Below are positions 21,401 to 28,351 of a DNA stretch of 64,000 nucleotides, piece by piece (the first letter of the stretch is position 1; each line of letters begins with the position of its first letter). A program made the translations under genes and the position numbers. Under the pieces are notes generated by a model that was not told the DNA's origin, searched no databases, and saw nothing but the letters and a program-made list of their open reading frames with translations. The DNA comes from a virus, in the IMG/VR virus record IMGVR_UViG_3300031707_000003, positions 1 through 64,000 of that record; one strand, written 5' to 3'.

Positions 21401-22700
21401 TGGTACGGGCATTCCCGGTCAGACGTACACGGATGCGAGGACGGGACTCCGGTTCTCGATTCTCCCGGCTTCGACGGGAAGCTACACGCCGACGGGCAAC
21501 TTCACGCTCCTGATCTCCCCGACGTTCCACGTGAACCCGAGCGTTCCGCGTTACTCGATCGGCGGTCTGGAGACCATCGTGTCCAACACGGTGGGTGTCG
21601 GGATCAACGATACCTCGACGCTTCAGACGTTCAACCCTGGTGGAGTGGAGCCGGCGAACGGCGACTTCTACTTCGTGTCGTACCGCTTCTTGAAGCAGGA
21701 CTTCTCGACGCGCATCTTCCAGCAGCTCAAGACGATCGAGGCGAACTTCGGCAAGACAGCCCCGGAAAACCGGGTCACTCTCGCAGCGTTCCTCGCGATC
21801 CTCAACGGCGCGGTGCTCGTCGGCATCAAGCAGGTCCTCAAGATTCCGAACACCAACCAGGCGTCGGATCAGAGCTTCAACGCGGCCATCGACGAACTGG
21901 CAACCCCGCTTCCTGGCAACGTGAAGCCGGACATCCTCGTCCCGCTCGCAACCAGCACGGCGGTCTACGCCCACCTCACGAACCACTGCGAAGTCCAGTC
22001 CAACATCCGCAATCAGTCGGAGCGGATTGGGTTCATTGGGTTCGCGTCGGGGACGTCGCCGACATCGGCGCAAACGGTGGCCAAGGGCCTCAACTCCAGC
22101 CGCATCGTCGCCTTCTACCCCGACAGCGCGGTGGTGACCCTCACGGACGAACTCGGTCAGTCCTTCGAGTCGCTCGTGGACGGCAGCTTCTTCGGAGCGG
22201 CCGTGGCGGGGGCAGTTGTGGCTCCTTCGGTGGACGTTGCGACGCCGTACACGCGCCGCCGCATCCAGGGCTTCACCCGCATTCCGAGGATCCTCGATCC
22301 GGTTGAGGCAAACCAGACGGCGGTGGCAGGCGTCACGCTCCTGGAGGACCTCGAACCCGTCGTCCGCATCCGTCAGGGGCTCACGACGAACATGTCGTCG
22401 ATCCTCACCCGTCTTCCGACGGTCATCCAGATCGCTGACTTCGTCCAACAGCAGAGCCGAGCCATCCTCGACTCGTTCGTTGGTACGAAGTTCCTGGCGG
22501 CTCGTACCAACGAGGTCGTCGTCTCGATGACGGGGCTCTTCAGGAGCCTCGTCCAAGCGGAAATCGTCTCGGCCTTCACCGGGATGAGCGCGGCCATCGA
22601 CCCCGATGATCCGACCATCCTCCGCTTCGAGGCGTTCTACTCGCCGGTCTTCCCGCTCCTCTACCTCGTCCTCACGTTCAACCTCCGCGCTCGCATCTGA
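18405..22700 (+). CDS. Giant contractile tail sheath protein, 1431 aa
   Basis: The N-terminus (PFITYVPPGVYTRTLTET, followed by RIPVLIGVG) and the last 330 residues (IRNQSERIGFIGFASGTS, RIVAFYPDSAV, then PYTRRRIQGFTRIPRILD, then FLAARTNEVVVSMTGL and a closing FEAFYSPVFPLLYLVLTFNL) have the layout of sheath proteins: an alpha/beta C-terminal core ending in an extended strand for subunit linking. Most sheaths are 350-700 aa, so the middle is a large insertion. There, three copies of an NITSG.ND-type module start near residues 186, 678 and 812, and three copies of a V.VNG..V..VDG..G.VTL beta unit lie near 115, 300 and 495. The sheath surrounds the tube and contracts. It has its own leader region with a palindrome. 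Confidence 0.9.
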   Translation: MALGPFITYVPPGVYTRTLTETNASNLVAGLRIPVLIGVGQEELEQDDLELVRGSSSTVDQQIVSEDVSLEWVVNATNPNNLILGAQDGTLTQLRVRNYPIVDGQGFGRVTNDTRTVTVTVNGTPVALGGVQGQKGLVTLQVPTQPTDVVRITYFFHRGDTAFTDDVSSQVESLNAFLITPGVEPFNITSGTNDQFILTVNSISATITLPPGALTAAALKSVIDSAAVPNLSTSVFTDNAGLNHIQFTTPISLLVGSGSANGPLGFSTGAHTTRNQAFRVFQRPIVDGTSGGITTTDPTKVVAKVNGTQVVVQAVDGANGIVTLPFAPAPGSTVTLQYFANTWQDTFDYLPNSLVTTVLRAGISPGRNDYIQGQDFIVSNPTPDVSLINWGTGFVVAASSTSPGATPFDGSTGSGGQITSTLVDDQFYLSACVRVTDTTTIPATVSNTDFLLPEVPTTGNGRNTPLGLPLYQSVTNSRQDLITNRPDLIVVRVGRTLRDALGRPAVAVTSVDGVNRRITLKNPVPPDWNAYATFYYNRIVDDTFIFTCTVPGAVGAGQYTVFSSVRNTNLFEVQFGVKTGFAQIVQWPRGVEQIPDAFHTGNGTPVSEIVTITFGTSAATNASFTNRGAEPYSFFSPFSTSWVTNVNGVNQTTLLSLAAQGYLVGGHVAVIQTGPDTGKITVPASPNNQLNIAIDGVTIATIALPVGNQFPTAIVAAINAGIDANATFIGTAPNNLARFAQIGGATGDVFFIIKSYSTPAALPAGFDAAATVRINQGTVESTLGLPTFAQVAGTPGAINKPATLLGGLAGPFNITSGLNDQLNVRLNGTDYQVILPAGAAVTAAAVVVAINLVPGLAGVASVGTLANVNKVRLTSTTNDGGSSLLILLGSANAVLGYVQNQLASQTKVTAQEVVDELMATAGFITGAVAYVDPLNGNNYITFESLTTGAATSNIGFSNSANSAFNPTTGIGLAVGVDGDVGEDPQNNYTVTSTSPQGSAGTGIPGQTYTDARTGLRFSILPASTGSYTPTGNFTLLISPTFHVNPSVPRYSIGGLETIVSNTVGVGINDTSTLQTFNPGGVEPANGDFYFVSYRFLKQDFSTRIFQQLKTIEANFGKTAPENRVTLAAFLAILNGAVLVGIKQVLKIPNTNQASDQSFNAAIDELATPLPGNVKPDILVPLATSTAVYAHLTNHCEVQSNIRNQSERIGFIGFASGTSPTSAQTVAKGLNSSRIVAFYPDSAVVTLTDELGQSFESLVDGSFFGAAVAGAVVAPSVDVATPYTRRRIQGFTRIPRILDPVEANQTAVAGVTLLEDLEPVVRIRQGLTTNMSSILTRLPTVIQIADFVQQQSRAILDSFVGTKFLAARTNEVVVSMTGLFRSLVQAEIVSAFTGMSAAIDPDDPTILRFEAFYSPVFPLLYLVLTFNLRARI

Positions 22701-22713
22701 GCAGGGGTAGGTA

Positions 22714-23256
22714 GTGCCCACCGAGGCCAATTTCGACTTCCCGATCGTTGAGCTGGAGGCAGACTCTCCGCAAGGCATTGGGAAGGTTGGCCTTTACGAT
22801 TTCCTCATGGATGTGGGCAGCACGGGCATTCGCTTCGTGGCTGCCCTCCCTGGTCTTCTTCGGACATGGGGTCCCGAATTTACGTTGGCTGCTCAGAAGG
22901 CAGCGTATCTTCGGGCAGCATCGACCATCGCCCAGTGGGGGATCGTCAGCGGGGATACGTTCGGCTTTCTTGCCCAAGGGGCGGGGCTTTCGGATGCCGA
23001 CCTCGCCTTGAGGTACAACGTCTCTCTTGCGACTGTCCAGGGGTGGATTGCGAACACCATCCCGGTTCCCCCATCCGTTTGGAGATGCCTGGCCTCGCTT
23101 GTGGGCAGCCTCGATGGCAGGGCGATTTCGGACTTCGCCCTCTCTCCGTCCAGCCTTCGCCCAAGGCTCATTCGGATCTTTCCGAACGCTCCGATGCCCT
23201 CGGCACCTCCTCAAAACACACCCCCTGCGTGTCCGCCCCCGCCACGTATCTGTTGA
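22714..23256 (+). CDS. Protein with helix-turn-helix-like segment, 180 aa
   Basis: GTG start, with a good SD (AGGGGTAGG). An N-terminal helix pair (GKVGLYDFLMDVGSTGIR, then FTLAAQKAAYLRAASTIAQW) precedes an HTH-like segment at residues 91-130: LSDADLALRYNVSLATVQGW followed by PVPPSVWRCLASLV, a pattern of Cro/C1-type or phage-regulator helices. The C-terminus is Pro-rich (QNTPPACPPPPRIC) and ends in Cys. It is encoded between sheath and tube with the two genes that follow. Either a DNA-binding regulator embedded in the tail operon or a structural protein using the fold; the HTH reading is by eye. Confidence 0.55.
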   Translation: MPTEANFDFPIVELEADSPQGIGKVGLYDFLMDVGSTGIRFVAALPGLLRTWGPEFTLAAQKAAYLRAASTIAQWGIVSGDTFGFLAQGAGLSDADLALRYNVSLATVQGWIANTIPVPPSVWRCLASLVGSLDGRAISDFALSPSSLRPRLIRIFPNAPMPSAPPQNTPPACPPPPRIC

Positions 23257-23265
23257 TCCGGTGTA

Positions 23266-23283
23266 GAGAGGCGCGTGCCTCTC
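23266..23283 (+). promoter_or_regulatory. SD- and start-codon-sequestering hairpin
   Basis: GAGAGGC-GCGT-GCCTCTC: 7 bp with a 4-nt loop. The 5' arm contains the SD GAGAGG and the GTG start (23275-23277) spans loop and 3' arm, so a folded RNA would hide both. It lies 9 nt after the stop of the upstream gene. Confidence 0.6.
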
Positions 23284-24141
23284 GATCCCGCTGTCGACTT
23301 CAAGGTTCACATCGAGCCGAATCTTCCGGCCATCATCCCTAACTCTGTTTCATTCGAGACGGGTGCAACACGGGAACAGGCGGCCGATCCCGATCTCTAC
23401 GTCTACGAACACCACGGCAAAGGTTTTGGGGTTACGGACCCCGGTGCTCTCACGGCGTTCTTCGAGGACCTCATCCTCGGTCGTGCACTTCCGCTGTCGT
23501 TCGCGACGACGGGCATCCATGATGTCGATGTTCTCGTTGCGATAGCCCTGTTTCTGCAAAGGGACTTGGCGATCCACCCCGCCATGCCGGGCTTCATCGC
23601 GGCCGTGGACTTGGTCCATCGAAGAGGGTTGCCGGCGCTCGCTCACATTGACGCGGATCTGGCCCGCTTTTTGTGCATCCTGAGGGCCTACTTCCCTGAG
23701 AAGGGCCTCACCAAGCGGGAGTTCGGAGATCGCCTGACGACCTCCGTGGGGTGGGTTCGCGACTATGTGATGAACGGGCTTTTGCCGCACGCAGGATCGC
23801 CCTTGACCCCAATACGGGTCATCCAACCGGGGACCAATGGTTTCATACTAGGCGAAACGTTGGGCTCCCTCATCGACGGGTGGGTTGAGGCTTACCGTCA
23901 GGGGTACCTTAGGGGTCTGCTAGTGAGTCCCGACATCGATGGGCGACGGTTTATGCTCGGGTCTCGGAAAAGCGCCTACATCGCGTTCGACCTGCCGATG
24001 GCGGCAAGGCTCCTGAACCAGATGGAGGGGGCGATGGGCGAGCTTCCTGAGTGGAAAAGTGATGGGTTTTGGCTGGAAAGCCCTCCGGATGGGACGCTCA
24101 TCCTGACTTCACACGTTGTCGAGGTCCTCATTCGGGTCTGA
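23275..24141 (+). CDS. Unknown His/Asp-rich protein between sheath and tube, 288 aa
   Basis: GTG start inside a hairpin. Residues 41-126 contain several candidate metal ligands: EHH (45-47), HDVD (82-85), Asp112 with His115, and His124 with Asp126. The HH-G and D.D pattern recalls DHH/MYG1-like phosphoesterases, but in altered order, so this is only a hypothesis. Residues about 144-175 (LTKREFGDRLTTSVGWVRDY) resemble an HTH. The C-terminal half has GSRKSAYIAFDLP and a SDGFWLESPPDGTLIL beta-finish. No signal or membrane segment. I cannot assign a function; the neighbours suggest involvement in tail formation or host takeover. Confidence 0.5.
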   Translation: MPLDPAVDFKVHIEPNLPAIIPNSVSFETGATREQAADPDLYVYEHHGKGFGVTDPGALTAFFEDLILGRALPLSFATTGIHDVDVLVAIALFLQRDLAIHPAMPGFIAAVDLVHRRGLPALAHIDADLARFLCILRAYFPEKGLTKREFGDRLTTSVGWVRDYVMNGLLPHAGSPLTPIRVIQPGTNGFILGETLGSLIDGWVEAYRQGYLRGLLVSPDIDGRRFMLGSRKSAYIAFDLPMAARLLNQMEGAMGELPEWKSDGFWLESPPDGTLILTSHVVEVLIRV

Positions 24142-24142
24142 G

Positions 24143-24160
24143 AAGGAATCGTTAGTCCTT
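24143..24160 (+). promoter_or_regulatory. Small hairpin after the gene ending at 24141
   Basis: AAGGA (24143-24147) and TCCTT (24156-24160) form a 5-bp stem with an 8-nt loop directly after the stop codon. The following gene (24182) lacks a clear SD, and the only SD-like sequence nearby is this stem. Function uncertain. Confidence 0.3.
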
Positions 24161-24181
24161 TCGTGACCGGTCTATTGCGAC

Positions 24182-25003
24182 ATGGGCCGGAAGACGCTCG
24201 TAACTCTAGGCACGGATGGGCTGAGTGACTTCGTGCATCTTTCGGATGGCACGAAGTACATGCTCGGAGCCGTTTCTCCGCTGCGATTCGTTGTCGAGAC
24301 GGTTTCCGGCAGTCATGCGGTGAGGAGCGCCTTGGACACGTTTCTCGCCAAGGGTCACGCCATGTTCACGGCCGACTTGGATCGGATGTGGGAGCTACTC
24401 AAGCCAAAAAGGGCCCGCTGGTCGGCCCTCACGGATCCTCTTATTCCCTCGTCGGATCGAACCTCTTTTACACCAAGGCAGGGCATGACCATGGCAGACG
24501 ATCAGTGGACCAAGGAAGCGATCACCAACCAGATCGCTCGCATCGAGGGCCAAATCTCGACCCTTCAGCAGCACGCGAAGGAAGCGTCTCCTGGGTCGAT
24601 CTCGTCAGACATGATGAAGAACGACATCGAGGGTCTTCGGAGCCTCGTGGCGTTGCTTCGTCGTCCGTCTCCGTACGGCAATCAGAGCCAGAACGGGACG
24701 TATTACGGTCTCAAGGGCGCGTCGGGGGCCCCCTCGTACGAGCACTTCAAGGTCAACACCCAGTCCGCTGCGGACATCATCGCGAGTGTCGATGAGGCGA
24801 ACACCAAGATCGACCAGCTCGTGACGGCGGGTCGACGGTTCGACGCCCCTCGCGCCAAGCAAGACCTCCACAGGATCGCCTCGAAGACGGCGGAGATCAT
24901 GCAGAACGTCGATCTCGGTCAACCGTGGGTGCAAGGTGACCTCACGGAACTCGCGAAACAGGCCAGTGACATCCACGGTCTCTTCGCGAACGCGAAGGTC
25001 TGA
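24182..25003 (+). CDS. Two-part protein of unknown function, 273 aa
   Basis: Residues 1-80 are a compact alpha/beta unit (KTLVTLGTDGLSDFVHLSDG, KYMLGAVSPLRFVVETV, SALDTFLAKGHAM, LDRMWELLKPKRAR). After a Ser/Thr/Pro linker a second, helical part follows (IARIEGQISTLQQHAKEA, NDIEGLRSLVALLRRPS, and a YYGL motif near residue 175). The first unit resembles small domains found beside tail genes in other phages; the second is coiled-coil-like. Internal ATGs at 24485 and 24491 could start the second part separately. No SD is obvious at 24182, which lies 40 nt after the previous gene. Confidence 0.5.
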   Translation: MGRKTLVTLGTDGLSDFVHLSDGTKYMLGAVSPLRFVVETVSGSHAVRSALDTFLAKGHAMFTADLDRMWELLKPKRARWSALTDPLIPSSDRTSFTPRQGMTMADDQWTKEAITNQIARIEGQISTLQQHAKEASPGSISSDMMKNDIEGLRSLVALLRRPSPYGNQSQNGTYYGLKGASGAPSYEHFKVNTQSAADIIASVDEANTKIDQLVTAGRRFDAPRAKQDLHRIASKTAEIMQNVDLGQPWVQGDLTELAKQASDIHGLFANAKV

Positions 25004-25023
25004 AGAGGAGAAGGGGTTAAGCC

Positions 25024-25743
25024 ATGCCGTCCAACGTCTCGACCGCCAACTACATTTACCGTATGGGGACGGCCCCGAACACAAGGGCCGCCGTCAGCCA
25101 GAAGAACAAAATCTACGGCTATGCGACGAACGCCCAGGGGTTCCAGCAGATCGGCGTGATCTCGGAATTCGGGTTCGACGAGAGCCGTACCATCGACCCG
25201 GTCCGTGGTGTCGGCTTCGGCGATCAGATCGCCGAGCTGGTTCCGTCTGTGACCGAGCCGATGACGCTCACGCTCAACAAGACGCTCCTCTACACGGCGA
25301 ATCTGTTTCAGGTTCTCGGGTACAAGGGCGGCATCGACGGGCTCGCGCGAAGCCTCCGGCACCACCGCTGGCCGTTCGACATCAAGCAGGAACTCGTCTT
25401 CTCCGAGGTCGCGGTCCTCCAAGACCCCAACGGAACTGCGGTTCAAGCAAGGGTGACGACTGGGCCGACGGGTGCGGACAACCCGATCGTGACACCCAAG
25501 GCGCTCCTCACGTTCTTCGAGGGGTGCTGGCTCAACAGCTACTCGGCGTCGTTCACTGCCGATGCGGCCATGGTTGCTGAGAACGCGTCGGTCACCGTGA
25601 CCGACATCATCGACGGCATCAGCCAGTACGGTGAGTTCATCGACACGGGCCTCGCGCCCACGTCGGCCAACGGCGGTCCGGGCAAGGGCTTCTCCCTCCG
25701 CTTCGCGAACAGCAGCAACAACAACACGTTGGGCCTGGCCTAA
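25024..25743 (+). CDS. Tail tube protein
   Basis: The 239-aa protein lies between sheath and tape measure, the usual tube position. It has the layout of contractile-tail tube proteins: an N-terminal beta arm, then IGVISEFGFDESRTIDPVRG, VTEPMTLTLNKTLLYTANLF and FQVLGYKGGIDGLARSLRHH, a strong RWPFDIKQELVFSEV strand, and a C-terminal helix plus strand (ALLTFFEGCWLNSYSASFT). Tube subunits stack as hexamers around the tape measure and are surrounded by the sheath. The SD AGAGGAGAAGGGG is strong, fitting high expression. Confidence comes from gene order plus the layout. Confidence 0.8.
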   Translation: MPSNVSTANYIYRMGTAPNTRAAVSQKNKIYGYATNAQGFQQIGVISEFGFDESRTIDPVRGVGFGDQIAELVPSVTEPMTLTLNKTLLYTANLFQVLGYKGGIDGLARSLRHHRWPFDIKQELVFSEVAVLQDPNGTAVQARVTTGPTGADNPIVTPKALLTFFEGCWLNSYSASFTADAAMVAENASVTVTDIIDGISQYGEFIDTGLAPTSANGGPGKGFSLRFANSSNNNTLGLA

Positions 25744-25926
25744 CGCCATCTGATACGCGAACACCCCCACGGGTGGCGACGACTATCCAAATGTGAATGG
25801 CATCATATCGGACCATGATGGAGATTTCCGACAGCTCCGGGTTGCAAATCCGAACCCAAATGTAGATCGCCACTTCTCACATTCGATTCGTCGTCATCCT
25901 CGGGGTCAAATGAAACGAGGATGCAA
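25744..25926 (+). promoter_or_regulatory. Structured 183-bp leader before the tail-chaperone gene
   Basis: This is the longest non-coding gap. Inverted repeats seen: CATCAT/ATGATG (25801-25806 and 25815-25820) and GGGTT/AACCC (25839-25843 and 25853-25857). The strongest element is CATCCTCG (25895-25902) with CGAGGATG (25916-25923), an 8-bp stem whose 3' arm holds the SD GAGG (25917-25920) of the ATG at 25927, so translation may be gated. GAATCGAAT appears here on the minus strand (25881-25889) and on the plus strand in the sheath leader (18308-18316). No clear -35/-10 pair or T-run was recognised. Confidence 0.55.
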
Positions 25927-27063
25927 ATGGGAACGATCTCAGCGAAGAAGATCACTGATGCGCTCGCGAAGGCGAAAAACGTAGGGATCGTCGAGGAAGA
26001 GTTTACACTCGACGACTGTTCACTCACACTCCGCAACCTTCGTCCTGACGAGTACACAGCCGTACTCCAGGAGTGCAAGGAGCTGGAGGAGCTGGACTAC
26101 CTCTACGGCTATGAGAAGGGCCACGTGTCACGAGCGGTCGTTGAGATCAACGGCTTGAGCTTTCGTGACGTCGAATTCATCGAGGTCGAAGAAGAGGACG
26201 CTCAAAAGCCCGGCAAGACCAAGACGGTCAAGCTGGAGCTGCACGCCTACATCCGTAGGACGCTCCTCGACTCGTGGTCCAAAGAGGCGATCTTCACTGC
26301 GTACCGCAAGTTCGGTGACGTGGTGAAGAAGGCTGAGGACAAGGCGAAAGCTGGCATCACGTTCATCATCCCCGAGGAGTCTGCCGAGGACAAATTCCGT
26401 CGGGTGCTCGGGGAGCTGAAGGATATCGAGGACGAGATCCCATCGGTCCTCATTGACAAGGTCCTCGACGATTACGGCTTCATGAGGAAGTCGACGGCTG
26501 CTGAGATCAAGTCAGCCATGGAGAAGGCCGACAAGCTCGCTCGTGAGGCTGAGGCGGCAGCGGAGACGGAACAACCTCCGCCGGACGAGGAGGACTCTGG
26601 GACGCCCCCACCGGCCGCTACAGCCCCCGCTGCCCCTCCTCCGCCTCAGGCACCACCCCCCGCTGCCCCGCCCGTTGCAGCGGCACCTACGAGCGAGGAC
26701 CTCATGGCTCGTCGACAGCCGCTCAATCGTGCGGCTATGCCGGTGGACCCTCACAACATTCAAGCGCGGTTGGCCCAAGCGCAGGCCCACCAGCCGCCTG
26801 CAACGACTCCTGGCGTGCTCACCAAGGCGGCTGAGTACGCCGCTCTGGAGACGGACGCCGGCCTTGCGGTTCACCCTGAGCTGACGAACCTCCCCGGCCC
26901 TGGGGAGGCGCCAATCCCCGTGTCGCCACCCCAACGGGAGGAAGTGGCCGAGTTGAGGGCGAGAGGCCAAGAGGCAGTCGACGCGAAGGCGTTTCATCAG
27001 ATCGTCGAGAAGGGCCCGTCGGCAGGAATTAACCCACGTTACCGCCCACCTTCGAGGGCATAA
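25927..27063 (+). CDS. Candidate tail-assembly chaperone 1
   Basis: The ATG at 25927 is used because SD GAGG lies 6 nt upstream; an ATG at 25921 would abut it. The N-terminal 200 residues are alpha/beta (KITDALAKAKNVGIVEEEFT, then CSLTLRNLRPDEYTAVLQEC, then IRRTLLDSWSKEAIFTAYRK, then VLGELKDIEDEIPSVLIDKV). A Pro/Ala linker (about 215-258) and a hydrophilic C-terminal third follow. Between tube and tape measure, tailed phages normally encode assembly chaperones that bind the tape measure; position supports that role. No programmed frameshift site was seen; the next gene lies in the same frame behind TAA. Confidence 0.55.
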   Translation: MGTISAKKITDALAKAKNVGIVEEEFTLDDCSLTLRNLRPDEYTAVLQECKELEELDYLYGYEKGHVSRAVVEINGLSFRDVEFIEVEEEDAQKPGKTKTVKLELHAYIRRTLLDSWSKEAIFTAYRKFGDVVKKAEDKAKAGITFIIPEESAEDKFRRVLGELKDIEDEIPSVLIDKVLDDYGFMRKSTAAEIKSAMEKADKLAREAEAAAETEQPPPDEEDSGTPPPAATAPAAPPPPQAPPPAAPPVAAAPTSEDLMARRQPLNRAAMPVDPHNIQARLAQAQAHQPPATTPGVLTKAAEYAALETDAGLAVHPELTNLPGPGEAPIPVSPPQREEVAELRARGQEAVDAKAFHQIVEKGPSAGINPRYRPPSRA

Positions 27064-27066
27064 CGC

Positions 27067-28344
27067 ATGGTGGCAGCCGCCGAATCGTACGCCGTTGAGC
27101 AAGAGAAGCTCTCCAAGCAATTGGAGGGTAATTCGGAAATCCACATCCAGGCCCCGAAGGAGCCTGAGGTCAACCCGGCTCTTTACCGGGATGTGGAGTC
27201 GATGCTCTTTAAGGGATTCCTTGCGCTCGCGGCGGAGATCAACGGCGTCACTTTCGTCTTCAAGAGCCTGAACCACCACGAATACGAGCTTCTCAACTTC
27301 GCGGGTAGTAGTCGAGGTTCCGCGTCCCAAAAGTTCTGGGACACGTTCCTCGCCTATGGGGTCTTCATGGTTGACGGGGTGAACATCCTTCCCGAGAGGG
27401 AGAAGTTCATCCCGAAGATCGCCGAGACGTTCGCGGAATTCCCGCTGGATGCGAGACTACGGGTCATCCGCCATCTCAGTGAGGTCAACCGGCGAGCCAA
27501 CAACGCGGTGACCCTCACCGAGTGCTACATGATGGAGTCCTACTCCCGGTTCCGGTGGGCCCAACTCCGGGGCCTCGACCTGACGTCGGCAGCCGCGACG
27601 GGGTTGTACGGGACTGAACGCCTCGGGATGAATTGGTCGCAGTATGTGTGGCGGGCGCTCAACTACTACGAGGATCGAAACGAGGACGCTGAGCGTGAGT
27701 GGGAGAACGCCAAGTTCATCGGGTCCTGTATGGTCGGCAAAGGGATCTCGAAGGTCTATCAACAAGACACCGAGCGCCGACGGAAGGAACGAGACGAACG
27801 GCTCGCCAGGAAAGATCGTCTTCTACGGCAGGTCTACATGGGCGAGTCCGCTGACGACAAGGCACAGCAGCTTCAAGGCGCTGTCGTGGTGGCGGCACGT
27901 TCGGTCGATGAGTTGGCGGAGCAGTTGGGGGCGGACTTGCGCGGAGAGAAGGACTGGCACGACCAGGTTGTCGAGGCTCAAGAACAGCGTATACGCACCA
28001 ACTTGCAAGGTCGGCGTGATCACTTGGAGCAGCTCGCTCAATCTCACGAGCAAGAGTTCGGCCGGAAGACGATCACGGGCGGCACCAACATCGCCGGGCT
28101 TTCAGCCATAGAAGTTCAAGAGCGAATTCTCCGCGCGAAGCAATTGGAGTTCCAGGCGGCAGCTCGCGGCATGGTTCATCCCGAACTGACGGATCCCAAG
28201 ATGGGTGCCTTTATCGATAAGTGGGGTATGACCGATGCCGAGGTCAACTCCACTGTCTCCGAGACCAACAAGGATGTCTCCAACGTCATCCCTATCCCCA
28301 TCCCTCCCAACGGCCCTCGTGGCACCCCATTCGGGAGGAAGTGA
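27067..28344 (+). CDS. Candidate tail-assembly chaperone 2
   Basis: The 425-aa protein starts 3 nt after the previous stop. It has an N-terminal domain (YRDVESMLFKGFLALAAEIN, GVTFVFKSLNHHEYELLNF) and a helix-rich middle (LRVIRHLSEVNRRANNAVT, then TECYMMESYSRFRWAQLRG, then MNWSQYVWRALNYYEDRNED). A strongly charged coiled coil follows around residues 230-260 (QQDTERRRKERDERLARKD), then helices (QEQRIRTNLQGRRDHLEQL) and a Pro-rich tail. The NHHEYE and YVWRALNYYEDR stretches look conserved. Position just before the tape measure suggests a tail chaperone or baseplate-tube assembly factor; no enzymatic motif was found. Confidence 0.55.
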   Translation: MVAAAESYAVEQEKLSKQLEGNSEIHIQAPKEPEVNPALYRDVESMLFKGFLALAAEINGVTFVFKSLNHHEYELLNFAGSSRGSASQKFWDTFLAYGVFMVDGVNILPEREKFIPKIAETFAEFPLDARLRVIRHLSEVNRRANNAVTLTECYMMESYSRFRWAQLRGLDLTSAAATGLYGTERLGMNWSQYVWRALNYYEDRNEDAEREWENAKFIGSCMVGKGISKVYQQDTERRRKERDERLARKDRLLRQVYMGESADDKAQQLQGAVVVAARSVDELAEQLGADLRGEKDWHDQVVEAQEQRIRTNLQGRRDHLEQLAQSHEQEFGRKTITGGTNIAGLSAIEVQERILRAKQLEFQAAARGMVHPELTDPKMGAFIDKWGMTDAEVNSTVSETNKDVSNVIPIPIPPNGPRGTPFGRK

Positions 28345-28351
28345 GTGAGTC

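Noticed and set aside
20310-22778. Long minus-strand frame (822 codons) opposite the sheath gene.
   Set aside because: The translated composition is Arg/Asp/Glu/Val-rich as expected for the antisense of a GC-rich coding gene, no SD or known motif is present, and it overlaps a strongly supported gene entirely.
25927-28344. Programmed -1 frameshift between the two candidate chaperones.
   Set aside because: The second gene is already in the same frame behind TAA, so a -1 shift would not join them, and no slippery heptamer followed by a stem was recognised near 27063.
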